This document shows positions 15,492-24,237 of a stretch of 64,000 nt of DNA, one piece after another. Position 1 is the first letter of the stretch. Each line of letters starts with the position of its first letter. The position numbers and the translations under genes are program-made. The stretch is taken from NCBI RefSeq assembly GCF_004362825.1, contig NZ_SNXZ01000008.1, positions 62,001 to 126,000 of the forward strand. The letters run 5' to 3'. The stretch is from Labedaea rhizosphaerae (GTDB lineage Bacteria > Actinomycetota > Actinomycetes > Mycobacteriales > Pseudonocardiaceae). Under the pieces are notes generated by a model, which saw nothing but the letters and a program-made list of their open reading frames with translations, did not search any database and was not told where the DNA came from.

Positions 15492-17081
15492 TCACCGGCT
15501 GACCGTGAAGTCGGTGGAATGCCACCCGGTCGCGCCGTCCGGGATGGGCGGCACGCGATCGGCCGGCTGGGTGTTTCCACGGCGATCGGTCGCCCGCACT
15601 TCGGCCTTGTACGACCCAGGCGCGAGGTTGACGTTGAGCCGCCACATCCGCCAGGTCTGCGTGTTGACCTCGGTGGTGAGCTCGGCTTCCTGCCAGTTGC
15701 CGCCGTTGAGGCGGACCTCCACCTTGTCGATGCCGACCGTCTGCGCCCACGCGACGCCCGCGATGGTGACCTTGCCGGGTGGCAGGGTGGCGAACCCGCG
15801 AGGCGCGTCGATGCGTGACTGTGTCTTGATCGGCGCCTTGATGCCCCAGCCGCGCTTGCGCCAGTAGGACTCCCGGGCGGCGAAGGTCGTCAACTCCATG
15901 TCGACGACCCACTTCGTGGCGGACACGAAGCCGTACAGGCCGGGGATGACCATCCGGGCCGGAAAGCCGTGTTCGACCGGGAGCGGTTCGCCGTTCATGC
16001 CGATCGCGAGCAGCGCGCCGCGGTTGCGGTCCATGGCGGCGTCCACGGGGCTGCCCGCGGTCCACCCGTCGACGCTGGACGAGAACAGCTGGTCGGCGCC
16101 GGCCCGCACCCCGGCTTCGTCGAGCAGGTCGCGCAGCGGGACGCCGATGAAGTTGGCGGTGGAGATGTAGGGCCCACCGACCTCATTGGACACACAGGTC
16201 ATGGTGATGGTGCGCTCGACGAGGGGCCGGTTGCGGATGTCGTTGAACGTGAAGGTCTTGGTGTTGTCGACCAGGCCGTGGACGCGCAACAGCCAGTCCT
16301 CGGCACGCACCTGCGGGACGGACAGCAGTTCGGTGTCGACGCGGTAGAAGTCGCGGTTGCTGGTCAGGAACCGCGGTGTGCCTTGCCGGGCGAAGTCGGC
16401 GCCGGCGGGCACCGGGGGAGCGGGGGTGCTGGGCGTCAGCGTCCCGATCGCGGCTCGCGAGGACTCGGCGTCGCGCAGGGTGGCGAGGAACTGGCCGACG
16501 GCACCGAACGCTGCGGCGCCCACCGCGACCCCGCCGGTGGTCCACAGGAATCGCCGCCGGTTGCTCCCAGCGGTTTGTGCCTCGGACGCGCCGCCTTGCC
16601 CGCGTGCGACGCGGTGCAGCAGCAGGAAGACTCCCACGCCGGTCAGCATGCTGAGCACCGGTGCCAGCAAGTCGAACCCCGAGACCGTCGCCTGGTCAGC
16701 GACCGACACCAGCCCGACGATGCCGATGGCCGCGGCGATCCCCATGCCCGGCCACGGTCGTCGTCGTGACACCAACCCGGCGATCGCGCCCGCGACCAGC
16801 AAGGCGATACCGAGCCCGACGAAGACCAACGGCTTCTTGACGTCGCCCAGGTTGGCGATGGCCCATTCGGTGACGGCCGGTGGCGTGAGGTCGCGGACCG
16901 AGTTCCCGACCGCGATGACCGGCGAGGCGGCCGGGTTGATCAGCCCCGCGACCAGGTGCCCGGCCGCGACCGCGGCGATCACCGTGACGACCCCGATGGC
17001 CACCGCCCTCGACAGGGGCAGGCGGACCCGTTCAGCGGTGGGCTCGGCGCCCGGTTCCGTGGCCTTCGTGGTGATCTCCAT
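15492..17081 (-). CDS. membrane-anchored molybdopterin-dependent oxidoreductase (sulfite-oxidase fold)
   Basis: The product is 529 residues. The first ~165 residues contain about four membrane helices (for example AVAIGVVTVIAAVAAGHLV, PLVFVGLGIALLVAGAIAGL). A twin-arginine-like NRRRFLWTTGG at about residue 172 then precedes another hydrophobic helix, suggesting Tat-dependent placement of the catalytic domain outside. The molybdopterin domain (about 230-420) contains TMTCVSNEVGG with Cys296 at the Mo-ligand position and ends in a C-terminal Mo-co dimerisation domain (PPGKVTIAGVAWAQTVGID). No cytochrome domain is fused. Substrate unknown; sulfite or other S/N-oxides are possible. Confidence 0.92.
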   Translation of the reverse strand: MEITTKATEPGAEPTAERVRLPLSRAVAIGVVTVIAAVAAGHLVAGLINPAASPVIAVGNSVRDLTPPAVTEWAIANLGDVKKPLVFVGLGIALLVAGAIAGLVSRRRPWPGMGIAAAIGIVGLVSVADQATVSGFDLLAPVLSMLTGVGVFLLLHRVARGQGGASEAQTAGSNRRRFLWTTGGVAVGAAAFGAVGQFLATLRDAESSRAAIGTLTPSTPAPPVPAGADFARQGTPRFLTSNRDFYRVDTELLSVPQVRAEDWLLRVHGLVDNTKTFTFNDIRNRPLVERTITMTCVSNEVGGPYISTANFIGVPLRDLLDEAGVRAGADQLFSSSVDGWTAGSPVDAAMDRNRGALLAIGMNGEPLPVEHGFPARMVIPGLYGFVSATKWVVDMELTTFAARESYWRKRGWGIKAPIKTQSRIDAPRGFATLPPGKVTIAGVAWAQTVGIDKVEVRLNGGNWQEAELTTEVNTQTWRMWRLNVNLAPGSYKAEVRATDRRGNTQPADRVPPIPDGATGWHSTDFTVSR

Positions 17082-17243
17082 GGTGGTACTTCGGAGCCGA
17101 ACGCCTCGCGGATGTGTCGTCTCGAGGCAAGGCGCTGGACGGGCACGCGGGTCCTAGGCCTCGACCGATGCCGAGTGGGCCACCGTTCGGGCGGACCCGA
17201 AACGACTACGTGGTGCACTGGCCCGGGAGCACGGGGAGGTCCA

Positions 17244-17573
17244 GTGGCGGAACCCATGTCGGCGGAGGTGTTGCGGCGGGCGGCCGCCCGCCGGGATGCG
17301 CCGGAACGGCTGTTGCGCGTTGCGGATGCCGTGCTGGAGGGGAAGTTCACCTGGGCGGAAGTGGCAAGCGGCGCCACCGATCACCCGCTGGCCGTGCTGC
17401 TGTTCACGCCGAAGGCGCACGAAACGCTGTGGCCGCTGTTGCAACAGGTGGCCGCCGAACTGGACGCACCGCCTGCCTGCGACCAGCCGCCTGGTGCGGG
17501 TGAACCGGAAGACGATTTCAGCCACGCCACCGTGCTCCGCGATTCGTTCGACGTCACGGACGAGCGGTGGTAG
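17244..17573 (+). CDS. small hypothetical protein preceding WXG100-like genes
   Basis: The product is 109 residues from GTG 17244, which has a GGGGAGG ribosome-binding site. The N-terminal part is helical (AEVLRRAAARRDAPERLLRV, ADAVLEGKFTWAEVASG), with a Pro/Glu-rich acidic tail ending DSFDVTDERW. No known domain is recognised. It lies 27 bases upstream of the WXG100-like gene and is probably cotranscribed. By analogy with actinobacterial ESX substrate loci it may be a chaperone-like or co-secreted partner; this is inference from position. Confidence 0.7.
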   Translation: MAEPMSAEVLRRAAARRDAPERLLRVADAVLEGKFTWAEVASGATDHPLAVLLFTPKAHETLWPLLQQVAAELDAPPACDQPPGAGEPEDDFSHATVLRDSFDVTDERW

Positions 17574-17600
17574 GCGCATGCCATTAGGGGAGGAGATGCG

Positions 17601-17933
17601 GTGAGCGGGTTCGAGCTGGATGTGGCGGCGTTGCGCAAGATCGCCAACGACGACCTGCCTTCCGTTGCGTCCACATTGAACACCCAGGCCGCCGCGATGG
17701 TCGGCCTGGAGCGGATGACTGGGACGATCAACGGTTCGGTGGACGGGTCAACGGCCGCGTTCGGGACGATGGTCCCGGCCGCGGGCCAGGTCGGTTGGTT
17801 CTACAACGCGATGATGGACGCGCTCGCGCACGTCGGCATGGCGCTTGGTGAGTCCGTCTCCACCGCGTCCGGACGGCTGAAGGTGATCGCGGACAACTAC
17901 GAGCACGTCGACCGCGCCGTCGCCGGCGACTGA
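17601..17933 (+). CDS. WXG100/ESX-like small helical protein
   Basis: The product, 110 residues, is two long helices with a short turn, in the size range of ESX type VII substrates (SGFELDVAALRKIANDDLP; then GWFYNAMMDALAHVGMALGE). The turn has no strict WxG, but GQVGWFY occupies a similar place. The C terminus VIADNYEHVDRAVAGD resembles the Y-x3-D/E secretion signal of type VII substrates (YEHVD). The GTG start follows AGGGGAGGAG. No ESX core ATPase or channel gene is nearby. Confidence 0.8.
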   Translation: MSGFELDVAALRKIANDDLPSVASTLNTQAAAMVGLERMTGTINGSVDGSTAAFGTMVPAAGQVGWFYNAMMDALAHVGMALGESVSTASGRLKVIADNYEHVDRAVAGD

Positions 17934-17957
17934 CCCGAACAACCGCGAGAGGCACCC

Positions 17958-18857
17958 ATGTCCGGCTTTCCCGATGAAAATGCCCCGCTCGACGGCGCGA
18001 CGTTCACCCAGGCCTACCGGATGATCCAGCGGGCGATCCACGACGAGACGCCGAAAGACGGATTTCACCACCTGCCACCCGAGATCACGCGCGAACCATT
18101 CGTGCCGCTAGACAAGTGGTATTCCTACGCGATGGACGGCGACCCGGCCGAACTGCCACGCGGCGATCGCGGGACGCCGTGGACCACTCTCGACGCGATC
18201 CAGGTGGATTACCTGCAGGATCTCACCGAGCAACTGAAAGGCATCTCCCGCGACTTGCGAACTCATTGGACCGGCGCAGCGGCTGAGGACTACGCGAAGT
18301 ACATGGAGGTCCTGTCCGGCCGGATCGACGGCTACGTCTCGGATCAGGGACTGGTGGTGCAGGCCAGGGAGCTGGCGTACGGCGTCTTCGCGCTGCAGAT
18401 CGCGTTCAAGCACGACCTGATGGAGCTGGCCCGCGGCGCGTATTCGGCGTTGCGGGCGCTGGATCACGGCCACGCGCTCGGCAATCTCGCATTGCTGACC
18501 CTGGACGTCGCCGAGGCCGGCTTTTCCGACGGCGTCAGCGCGATCAAAGTGGGTGGCGATGTCACGACCAGGGTGTTCAAGTCACTCGTCACGTCGATCG
18601 GCAACTACACCTTTGCCGCGGCCAGGGAAAAGGCGCAGGTGACCGGCGGCAACCCGCCGGACATCATGAGGTCCTTGGACACCGAACTGGGCAAGGTGGT
18701 GGCCGCCCATGCACGGGCGGCGCAGGGCATGAGTGGCAAACTCCAGGAGTTCGTGCGCCACCTGAACAACGAAGCGGACGAGGAACACTACCCACCGATC
18801 CCGGTCGTCGACACCAGCGACACGAAATCGCTCAAAAAGGTATTCGTCCCCCGCTGA
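17958..18857 (+). CDS. ESX/PPE-like helical protein
   Basis: The product, 299 residues, is mostly helical, with the segment LKGISRDLRTHWTGAAAEDY around residues 93-112 matching the WxG-type turn and following Y of WXG100/PPE-like proteins. The remainder has long amphipathic helices (ELAYGVFALQIAFKHDLMEL) and an acidic tail ending KKVFVPR. It lies 24 bases after the small WXG100-like gene and probably pairs with it. It has no C-terminal toxin domain that I recognise. A hairpin terminator follows directly. Confidence 0.75.
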   Translation: MSGFPDENAPLDGATFTQAYRMIQRAIHDETPKDGFHHLPPEITREPFVPLDKWYSYAMDGDPAELPRGDRGTPWTTLDAIQVDYLQDLTEQLKGISRDLRTHWTGAAAEDYAKYMEVLSGRIDGYVSDQGLVVQARELAYGVFALQIAFKHDLMELARGAYSALRALDHGHALGNLALLTLDVAEAGFSDGVSAIKVGGDVTTRVFKSLVTSIGNYTFAAAREKAQVTGGNPPDIMRSLDTELGKVVAAHARAAQGMSGKLQEFVRHLNNEADEEHYPPIPVVDTSDTKSLKKVFVPR

Positions 18858-18859
18858 TC

Positions 18860-18890
18860 ATGCGGGAGCCAACGCTCAGCTCCCCCGCAT
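18860..18890 (+). terminator. hairpin terminator after the ESX-like genes
   Basis: ATGCGGGAGC (18860-18869) pairs with GCTCCCCCGCAT (18879-18890), a 10-bp stem with a two-base bulge and a 9-base loop, beginning three bases after the stop codon at 18857. Confidence 0.7.
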
Positions 18891-19354
18891 TCCGCCGGAG
18901 CCGTTCGCTGCCGCTGACGCGGCCACGCACCCGTTCCTCGAGCACCTGAGGCGGCCGCTCAGTCCGCGCCCATAGTGGTGGACGAGGGAACGAACAGGTC
19001 ATCCACGATGGCGTGCCGGTGTGCCAGGGCCCGCCGCCCTGCTCAAACGCAGTGCCGAGGTGTCTGCGGTGACGGGCCCGCGGATGTCGTGGGCGAGCTG
19101 GGGTGATGTACTCGATGCCAACGAGCCGATCGGCGACCTAGCGATGCGCTGCTTCGTCGCCGGTCCGACCTGGAGGGCGTGGTGCGGGGAGCGAAACGCC
19201 ACGAAGCCGTGGCTGGTCGAGGAAGTCGGCCGAAATGAACAGTTGGCCAGATTGACCCGTTCGGCCGCTTTTCACCAACAGCGGCGATGAGGCATTGTCC
19301 CTTCTCGGCTCACGGTGTCTGTGGGCGTCGGGGGCGGGACCACTGGGGGGATCT
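18891..19354. other. intergenic stretch, no gene seen
   Basis: About 460 bases. Short open frames on both strands here lack ribosome-binding sites and recognisable domains. The 3' part must contain the promoter of the LamG/RHS operon. I see no palindrome strong enough to name as an operator, and no transposon ends. Confidence 0.5.
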
Positions 19355-22300
19355 GTGCAGTCCGGCCTGTCTTCATGCGCGCCCAAAACGCGAAGACTCC
19401 GCGCTGTCGTCGTGTCTGCGGCGCTCGTTTTCGGCTTGGTACCTGGGGTTTTGGCCGCTCCTGTGGCGGCGGCCACACCGGCGCCGGTGCCCTCTTCGGC
19501 TCCCGATGAATCCACAGCCGCACGGTATGCCGCGCAGGCTGGCAAATCGGTCAGAGTGGACTCGGAAACGTCCGAAACGTCCGAAGTGGTGGCCAATCCT
19601 GATGGCACCATGACTCGAACTGAGTCGCCGTCGCCGGTCCGCCTCCGCCGCGGTGCGGGGTGGGTCCCTGCGGACAGCACCCTCGTCGCCCGGCCGGACC
19701 ACAGCTTTGCGCCCAAGGCGACACTCGCCGACGTTCGGCTCGCCTCGGGCTCCGGCGACGAGCCGTTGCTGAGCCTCACCGCCAATGGCGTCACCACAGG
19801 CTTGGACTGGACCGGCGACCTGCCCGCACCGCAGGTGAAGGGCTCCGTCGCCACCTACCCCGAGGTCCTTCCCGGCGTGGACCTGTCGGTGGAGACCACC
19901 GTGGACGCGGTGCACGAGGTGCTCGTGGTCAAGAACGCGCAGGCCGCGGCCAACCCCGTCCTGCGCAAGCTGACCATGCCGGTGCCGCTGCGCAACGGCA
20001 CCCTGTCAAGGGACTCCGACGGTTCGCTGCACGTGCGCGACCGGTCCGGCGCCGAGGTGTTCCAGGCCCCGCCGGCGACGATGTGGGACTCCTCCGGCGT
20101 GCAGGCGCAGGACCAGGACTTGCTACTCGCCCCAGCCCCGCAAGGGCGCACGGCGGCCGTCGCGACCGCTGTCCACGGCTCGACGGTCTCCTTGAGCCCC
20201 GACGCGGCCATGCTCGCCGACCACTCGGTGACCTACCCGCTCTACATCGACCCGACGTGGCAGGCCAAGTACTGCTCGAGCTGTGGCCGCAACCACTACT
20301 TGGTGGAGTACGCCTGCGGTTCGGGCCGGACTCCCGGCGAACACCCCTGGGACAGCGCGGATGCGCTGGCCACCGGGTACATCGACGATCCGGACGCGAC
20401 CTGCAGCAGCTCGCTGGTCACCGCTCGCTCGTTCGTCGAGATGAACCTCGGCGGTCTGGCCGGCAAGCAGATAATCGGGGCACAACTGACGTTGTCGATC
20501 ATGAACTGCCGGACGGCGACCCCATCCAGCAGCACTGTGTTGCGCTCGAACTCGATCCACTACGGCGACGGCTGGGGCAGCCCGAGCACCGCTGCCGCCA
20601 TCGGCACCGTCACCGCGTGCTCGGGCGGGAAGGGCTTCAACGTCACGTCGATCATCCAGGAGCTCACCGACGCCGGCGGCCCGACGTTCACCTTCAGCAT
20701 CCGGGCGAGCAGTGAGAACGACCTGAACAACAGTTGGCGCAAGTTCTCGAAGGAGGTCGGCTTCAGCGTCACGTACAACACGAAGCCGAACAACCCGCGC
20801 AACCCGCACGTTTACAACGGGACGCAGCAGTTCCCGTGTGTCACCGGGGCCAATCGTCCGGTGCTCGGACCGACGAGCACCGGTTACGTCGGCAAGGCCA
20901 ATGTGTCCGACGCGGACGGCGGCATGCTGTGGGCCGGGTTCCACCTCTACAAGGGCACCACCGACCTCGGCGAGACCGGCATCGACAACGTGCCAAGCGA
21001 CAGCAACTCGGCCCACCCGAACGCCCAGGTCACGTTCCCGTCCAGCAAGCTCGCCACCGACGGCGTGTACAAGTTCACTGCTCGGGCATACGACGGCAAG
21101 GACTACTCGCCGGGCAGCTCCGCACCGTGCGAGTTCGAACTGGAACTGCAACCCCCGGCTCCGCCGTCGGTGACCTCGGACCTCTACCTGCCCAACGTGC
21201 CCGCGGGTGGCCCGGGCGAAGCCGGTTCGTTCACTTTCACCGTCACGGGATCGCCGACGCCAGTCGATCACTACGTCTGGAAGATCGACAACACAGCCAC
21301 CCCGAACTGTCAGGGCACCGAGCCGGGAACGGCTCCGGCCGCCGGGTACAACGGCCCGGCGACCGCGGCGATCGCGCCGCCGTCCAAGGGCACGCACGTG
21401 CTCAGTGCGTGGTCGTGCAACCGAGCGCGCACCCCATCGTCCAGAGTGGACTACACGTTCATCGCCGGAGATGCCAACCCGCCGAATGCGTCATGGCAGT
21501 TCGAGGGCGACGGGGCATCCTCCGTGCCTGGCTTGCGTTACGCGGGGTTGGGCACGGGCGACTTCGGCGCAGGCAAGCTCGGTGACGCCGCGCGGCTCAG
21601 CGGCCAGCCCGGCGACTACTTCGCGACCGCGTCCGCGGTCAGCTACGTCGAGAACTCCTACGCCGTCGCCGCTTGGGTGTCGGTCGATCAGTTGCAGGGA
21701 AAACAGGTGATCTTGTCCCAGGACGGGACAACCGCGAGCGCGTACACCCTGCAGTACGACGCGGCGACCAACCACTGGGGCTTCGCCGTCGCCACCCAGA
21801 CGAGCGGTGATCCGGCCTATGCGACGGCCGAGTCCACCAGCACGCCCCAAGCCGGCACCTGGACCTTCCTCACCGGCGTCTACAACGCATCAACCCACGC
21901 CGCGACGCTGTATGTGAACGGTCAGGCGCAGGCGACAGTCCCGGCGATCGGGGTGGCCTCCACCGGTTCCCTGGTGATCGGTGCGGGCAAGGCGAACGGC
22001 GGGCGCACTAACCAGCTCGCCGGTGCGGTCGACGAGGTCACCGTGTTCAACCGGGCGATCACGGCGGCCGAGGTCACCACGCTGTACGGCAACACCGGTG
22101 TACCGACGGGACTGACCGCGCACCGGGAGTACAAGTTGGACGACACACTGGTCGACGCGTCCGGTGTGGACAGTAGGCTCAACTGGTTGCCCGGCACCAC
22201 GCTCGGCACGGGCTACAGCAACGCTCCGGCGCGCTCCGGCACCGACGACTCGATCGGGCAATCGCAGGGCCAGGCGTTCGTCGGCAACGGCACGACCGCC

Positions 22301-24181
22301 GCCGGCCAGGTCGACGGTCCGGCCGTGGACACCAGCCGCAGCTTCACCATCTCGGCGTGGGCCAAGCTGACCGACAAGTCCACCAACCGGGCGATCGCGG
22401 GCCAGAACAGCCCACAGGCGCCGAGCGCAGAGTTGTACTACGCCAAGGCAATCGACCGGTGGACCATCGCCATGCCGGAGACGTCTGGGTACGACGATCA
22501 GCGCCGAGCCGTGAGCGCGGCCCCGCCGACGCTGGGCGTCTGGACGCACCTGATCGGCGTCTACGACGCGAACTCCGGGACCCTGGCCCTCTACGTCAAC
22601 GGCGTCAAGGAATCGCAGGTGACCATCCCGGCGGGCACCGCCTGGCAATCGGCGAACCCGTTCACGGTCGGCGCGGCCGTGCGGACCGGCACCCTGAGCC
22701 ACTACTTCGCGGGCAGCATCGACCAGGTCCAGGTCTGGGACCGGGCGTTGGCCCCGGCGGAGGCGACCGGCCTGGCGAACACCCCGGTGTTGCGGGCCAA
22801 CTACCAACTCACCGAAGCCGACCCCAGCACGCTGCCCTCGGCCGTGGCGTCCTGGGACTTGGACGAGACGGACGGGACGACCGCCACGGACGCGTCCGGC
22901 AACGGTATGGACGCGACCGCCACCGGGACCGTGAGCTGGGGACCGGGTTCGACGGCGGGTGGCGTGCACCTCGACGGCACCGGGTACCTGGCCACCGCGG
23001 GCCCGGTGGTCGACACCGGTGAGAGCTTCTCGGCCTCGGCGTGGGTGAAGCTCGACGACGTCGACAACTACTTTTACGGCGTGCTCGGGCAACGTGGAAC
23101 CACGCAGTCTGGTTTCCTGTTGCGGTACGACCCGGGAATCAAGCACTGGGCGTTCGGCATCCCGCGGTCGGACGCGACCGACGCCACGATCGACTACGCC
23201 ATCGGCACGGCGACGCCGCAGGTCGGCAAGTGGACTCACCTCGCGGTCGTGTTCGACCGGCCCACCGGAGAGCTCCGCCTGTACGTCGATGGCGTGCTCG
23301 ACGCGAGGTACGCCCCACCGAACGGGAGTCCGTGGAACGCTGCCGGTCCGTTCACCATCGGGTCGTACGAGTGGAACGGCCAACTGATCCACAACGTGCA
23401 CGGCACGATCGACGAGGTCCGGGTGTTCGGCGAGGCGCTAAACGGCGGTCAGGTCGCCACCCTCGCCCGGGTCGGTCACGACAGCGTGTCCGACGCGGTG
23501 ACCACGGCCTCGGGGAACGCTTCGCTGATGGTCGACGACGAAGGCGTCCCGCTCGCCCACTTCAACGGCGTCCGCGCGAGCCGGCTCACCGCGCCACGAC
23601 CGGCGGACCTGCGCACCGATGGCAGCTTCACGGTCGAGGCGTGGGTGCGGCACACCTGGACCGACCAGGACGCGGAGGCCGCACGCGGTCGCGATCCGGC
23701 GAACACCAATGGCGCCGACGTAACCGCTCGGACCGCGGTGGCGCTCGACGACAGCGAATTCTCCCCATTCCTGTTGGGGTATCGCGGGATCCACGATGCT
23801 GACGGCAACGTCCATCCGCGGTGGAGCTTTGTGTTCACCGATCCCTCGACGACGGTGGCCCACCCGACCGGCTGGTTCGACACCATGTCGGTCGACGCGC
23901 AGGACAACACGTGGACCCACCTGGCGGCGACCTATGACGCCGAGTCGAACACCGTTTGCCTTTACGCGGCAACAGACAGCATCTTGTTCACGCCCGCCTG
24001 CGTGACCGGCCCTCCTGGCTGGAGCGGTCACGACGTTCTGTCCAAGTTGCTCATCGGTGGCGATCGGTGGGTCGCCCAGGACGCCGACCCGTGGTACGGC
24101 GACGTTCGAGGCGTCCGGCTGTACTCGGGCGTGCTCTCCGGTGAGGACATATCGCTGCACCAGCTGCGTGATCACCCCTGA
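19355..24181 (+). CDS. secreted LamG-repeat protein linked to RHS toxin
   Basis: The product is 1608 residues from GTG 19355, preceded by GGGGGGATCT. A signal peptide spans about residues 10-42 (RRLRAVVVSAALVFGLVPGV, ending near PVAAATP). Residues 60-320 form the N-terminal domain usual for actinobacterial LamG/RHS partners, ending YPLYIDPTWQ. A DNRLRE-like beta domain with several cysteines follows (about 325-475), then Ig-like strands, and four concanavalin/LamG jelly rolls starting near residues 710, 923, 1163 and 1387 (ASWQFEG, REYKLDD, ASWDLDETDG and a divergent last copy). Each carries the FTISAWAKL/GTWTFLTGVYN-type core. LamG domains bind glycans or surface proteins, so this may present or deliver the RHS protein encoded 56 bases downstream. 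Confidence 0.9.
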   Translation: MQSGLSSCAPKTRRLRAVVVSAALVFGLVPGVLAAPVAAATPAPVPSSAPDESTAARYAAQAGKSVRVDSETSETSEVVANPDGTMTRTESPSPVRLRRGAGWVPADSTLVARPDHSFAPKATLADVRLASGSGDEPLLSLTANGVTTGLDWTGDLPAPQVKGSVATYPEVLPGVDLSVETTVDAVHEVLVVKNAQAAANPVLRKLTMPVPLRNGTLSRDSDGSLHVRDRSGAEVFQAPPATMWDSSGVQAQDQDLLLAPAPQGRTAAVATAVHGSTVSLSPDAAMLADHSVTYPLYIDPTWQAKYCSSCGRNHYLVEYACGSGRTPGEHPWDSADALATGYIDDPDATCSSSLVTARSFVEMNLGGLAGKQIIGAQLTLSIMNCRTATPSSSTVLRSNSIHYGDGWGSPSTAAAIGTVTACSGGKGFNVTSIIQELTDAGGPTFTFSIRASSENDLNNSWRKFSKEVGFSVTYNTKPNNPRNPHVYNGTQQFPCVTGANRPVLGPTSTGYVGKANVSDADGGMLWAGFHLYKGTTDLGETGIDNVPSDSNSAHPNAQVTFPSSKLATDGVYKFTARAYDGKDYSPGSSAPCEFELELQPPAPPSVTSDLYLPNVPAGGPGEAGSFTFTVTGSPTPVDHYVWKIDNTATPNCQGTEPGTAPAAGYNGPATAAIAPPSKGTHVLSAWSCNRARTPSSRVDYTFIAGDANPPNASWQFEGDGASSVPGLRYAGLGTGDFGAGKLGDAARLSGQPGDYFATASAVSYVENSYAVAAWVSVDQLQGKQVILSQDGTTASAYTLQYDAATNHWGFAVATQTSGDPAYATAESTSTPQAGTWTFLTGVYNASTHAATLYVNGQAQATVPAIGVASTGSLVIGAGKANGGRTNQLAGAVDEVTVFNRAITAAEVTTLYGNTGVPTGLTAHREYKLDDTLVDASGVDSRLNWLPGTTLGTGYSNAPARSGTDDSIGQSQGQAFVGNGTTAAGQVDGPAVDTSRSFTISAWAKLTDKSTNRAIAGQNSPQAPSAELYYAKAIDRWTIAMPETSGYDDQRRAVSAAPPTLGVWTHLIGVYDANSGTLALYVNGVKESQVTIPAGTAWQSANPFTVGAAVRTGTLSHYFAGSIDQVQVWDRALAPAEATGLANTPVLRANYQLTEADPSTLPSAVASWDLDETDGTTATDASGNGMDATATGTVSWGPGSTAGGVHLDGTGYLATAGPVVDTGESFSASAWVKLDDVDNYFYGVLGQRGTTQSGFLLRYDPGIKHWAFGIPRSDATDATIDYAIGTATPQVGKWTHLAVVFDRPTGELRLYVDGVLDARYAPPNGSPWNAAGPFTIGSYEWNGQLIHNVHGTIDEVRVFGEALNGGQVATLARVGHDSVSDAVTTASGNASLMVDDEGVPLAHFNGVRASRLTAPRPADLRTDGSFTVEAWVRHTWTDQDAEAARGRDPANTNGADVTARTAVALDDSEFSPFLLGYRGIHDADGNVHPRWSFVFTDPSTTVAHPTGWFDTMSVDAQDNTWTHLAATYDAESNTVCLYAATDSILFTPACVTGPPGWSGHDVLSKLLIGGDRWVAQDADPWYGDVRGVRLYSGVLSGEDISLHQLRDHP

Positions 24182-24237
24182 ACCCGGGGTTCTGAAGGCA
24201 CTTCCTCCTATTCCCTCCGGCTACTTGGGGACCTGAC

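Noticed and set aside
13333-17081. Considered as a natural-product gene cluster (P450, methyltransferase, oxidoreductase)
   Set aside because: The genes are convergent or singly transcribed, with no core synthase, carrier protein or transporter. They look like unlinked accessory genes.
19021-19290. 89-codon open frame in the spacer before the LamG gene
   Set aside because: No ribosome-binding site, no recognisable domain, ordinary out-of-frame composition. Kept as intergenic.
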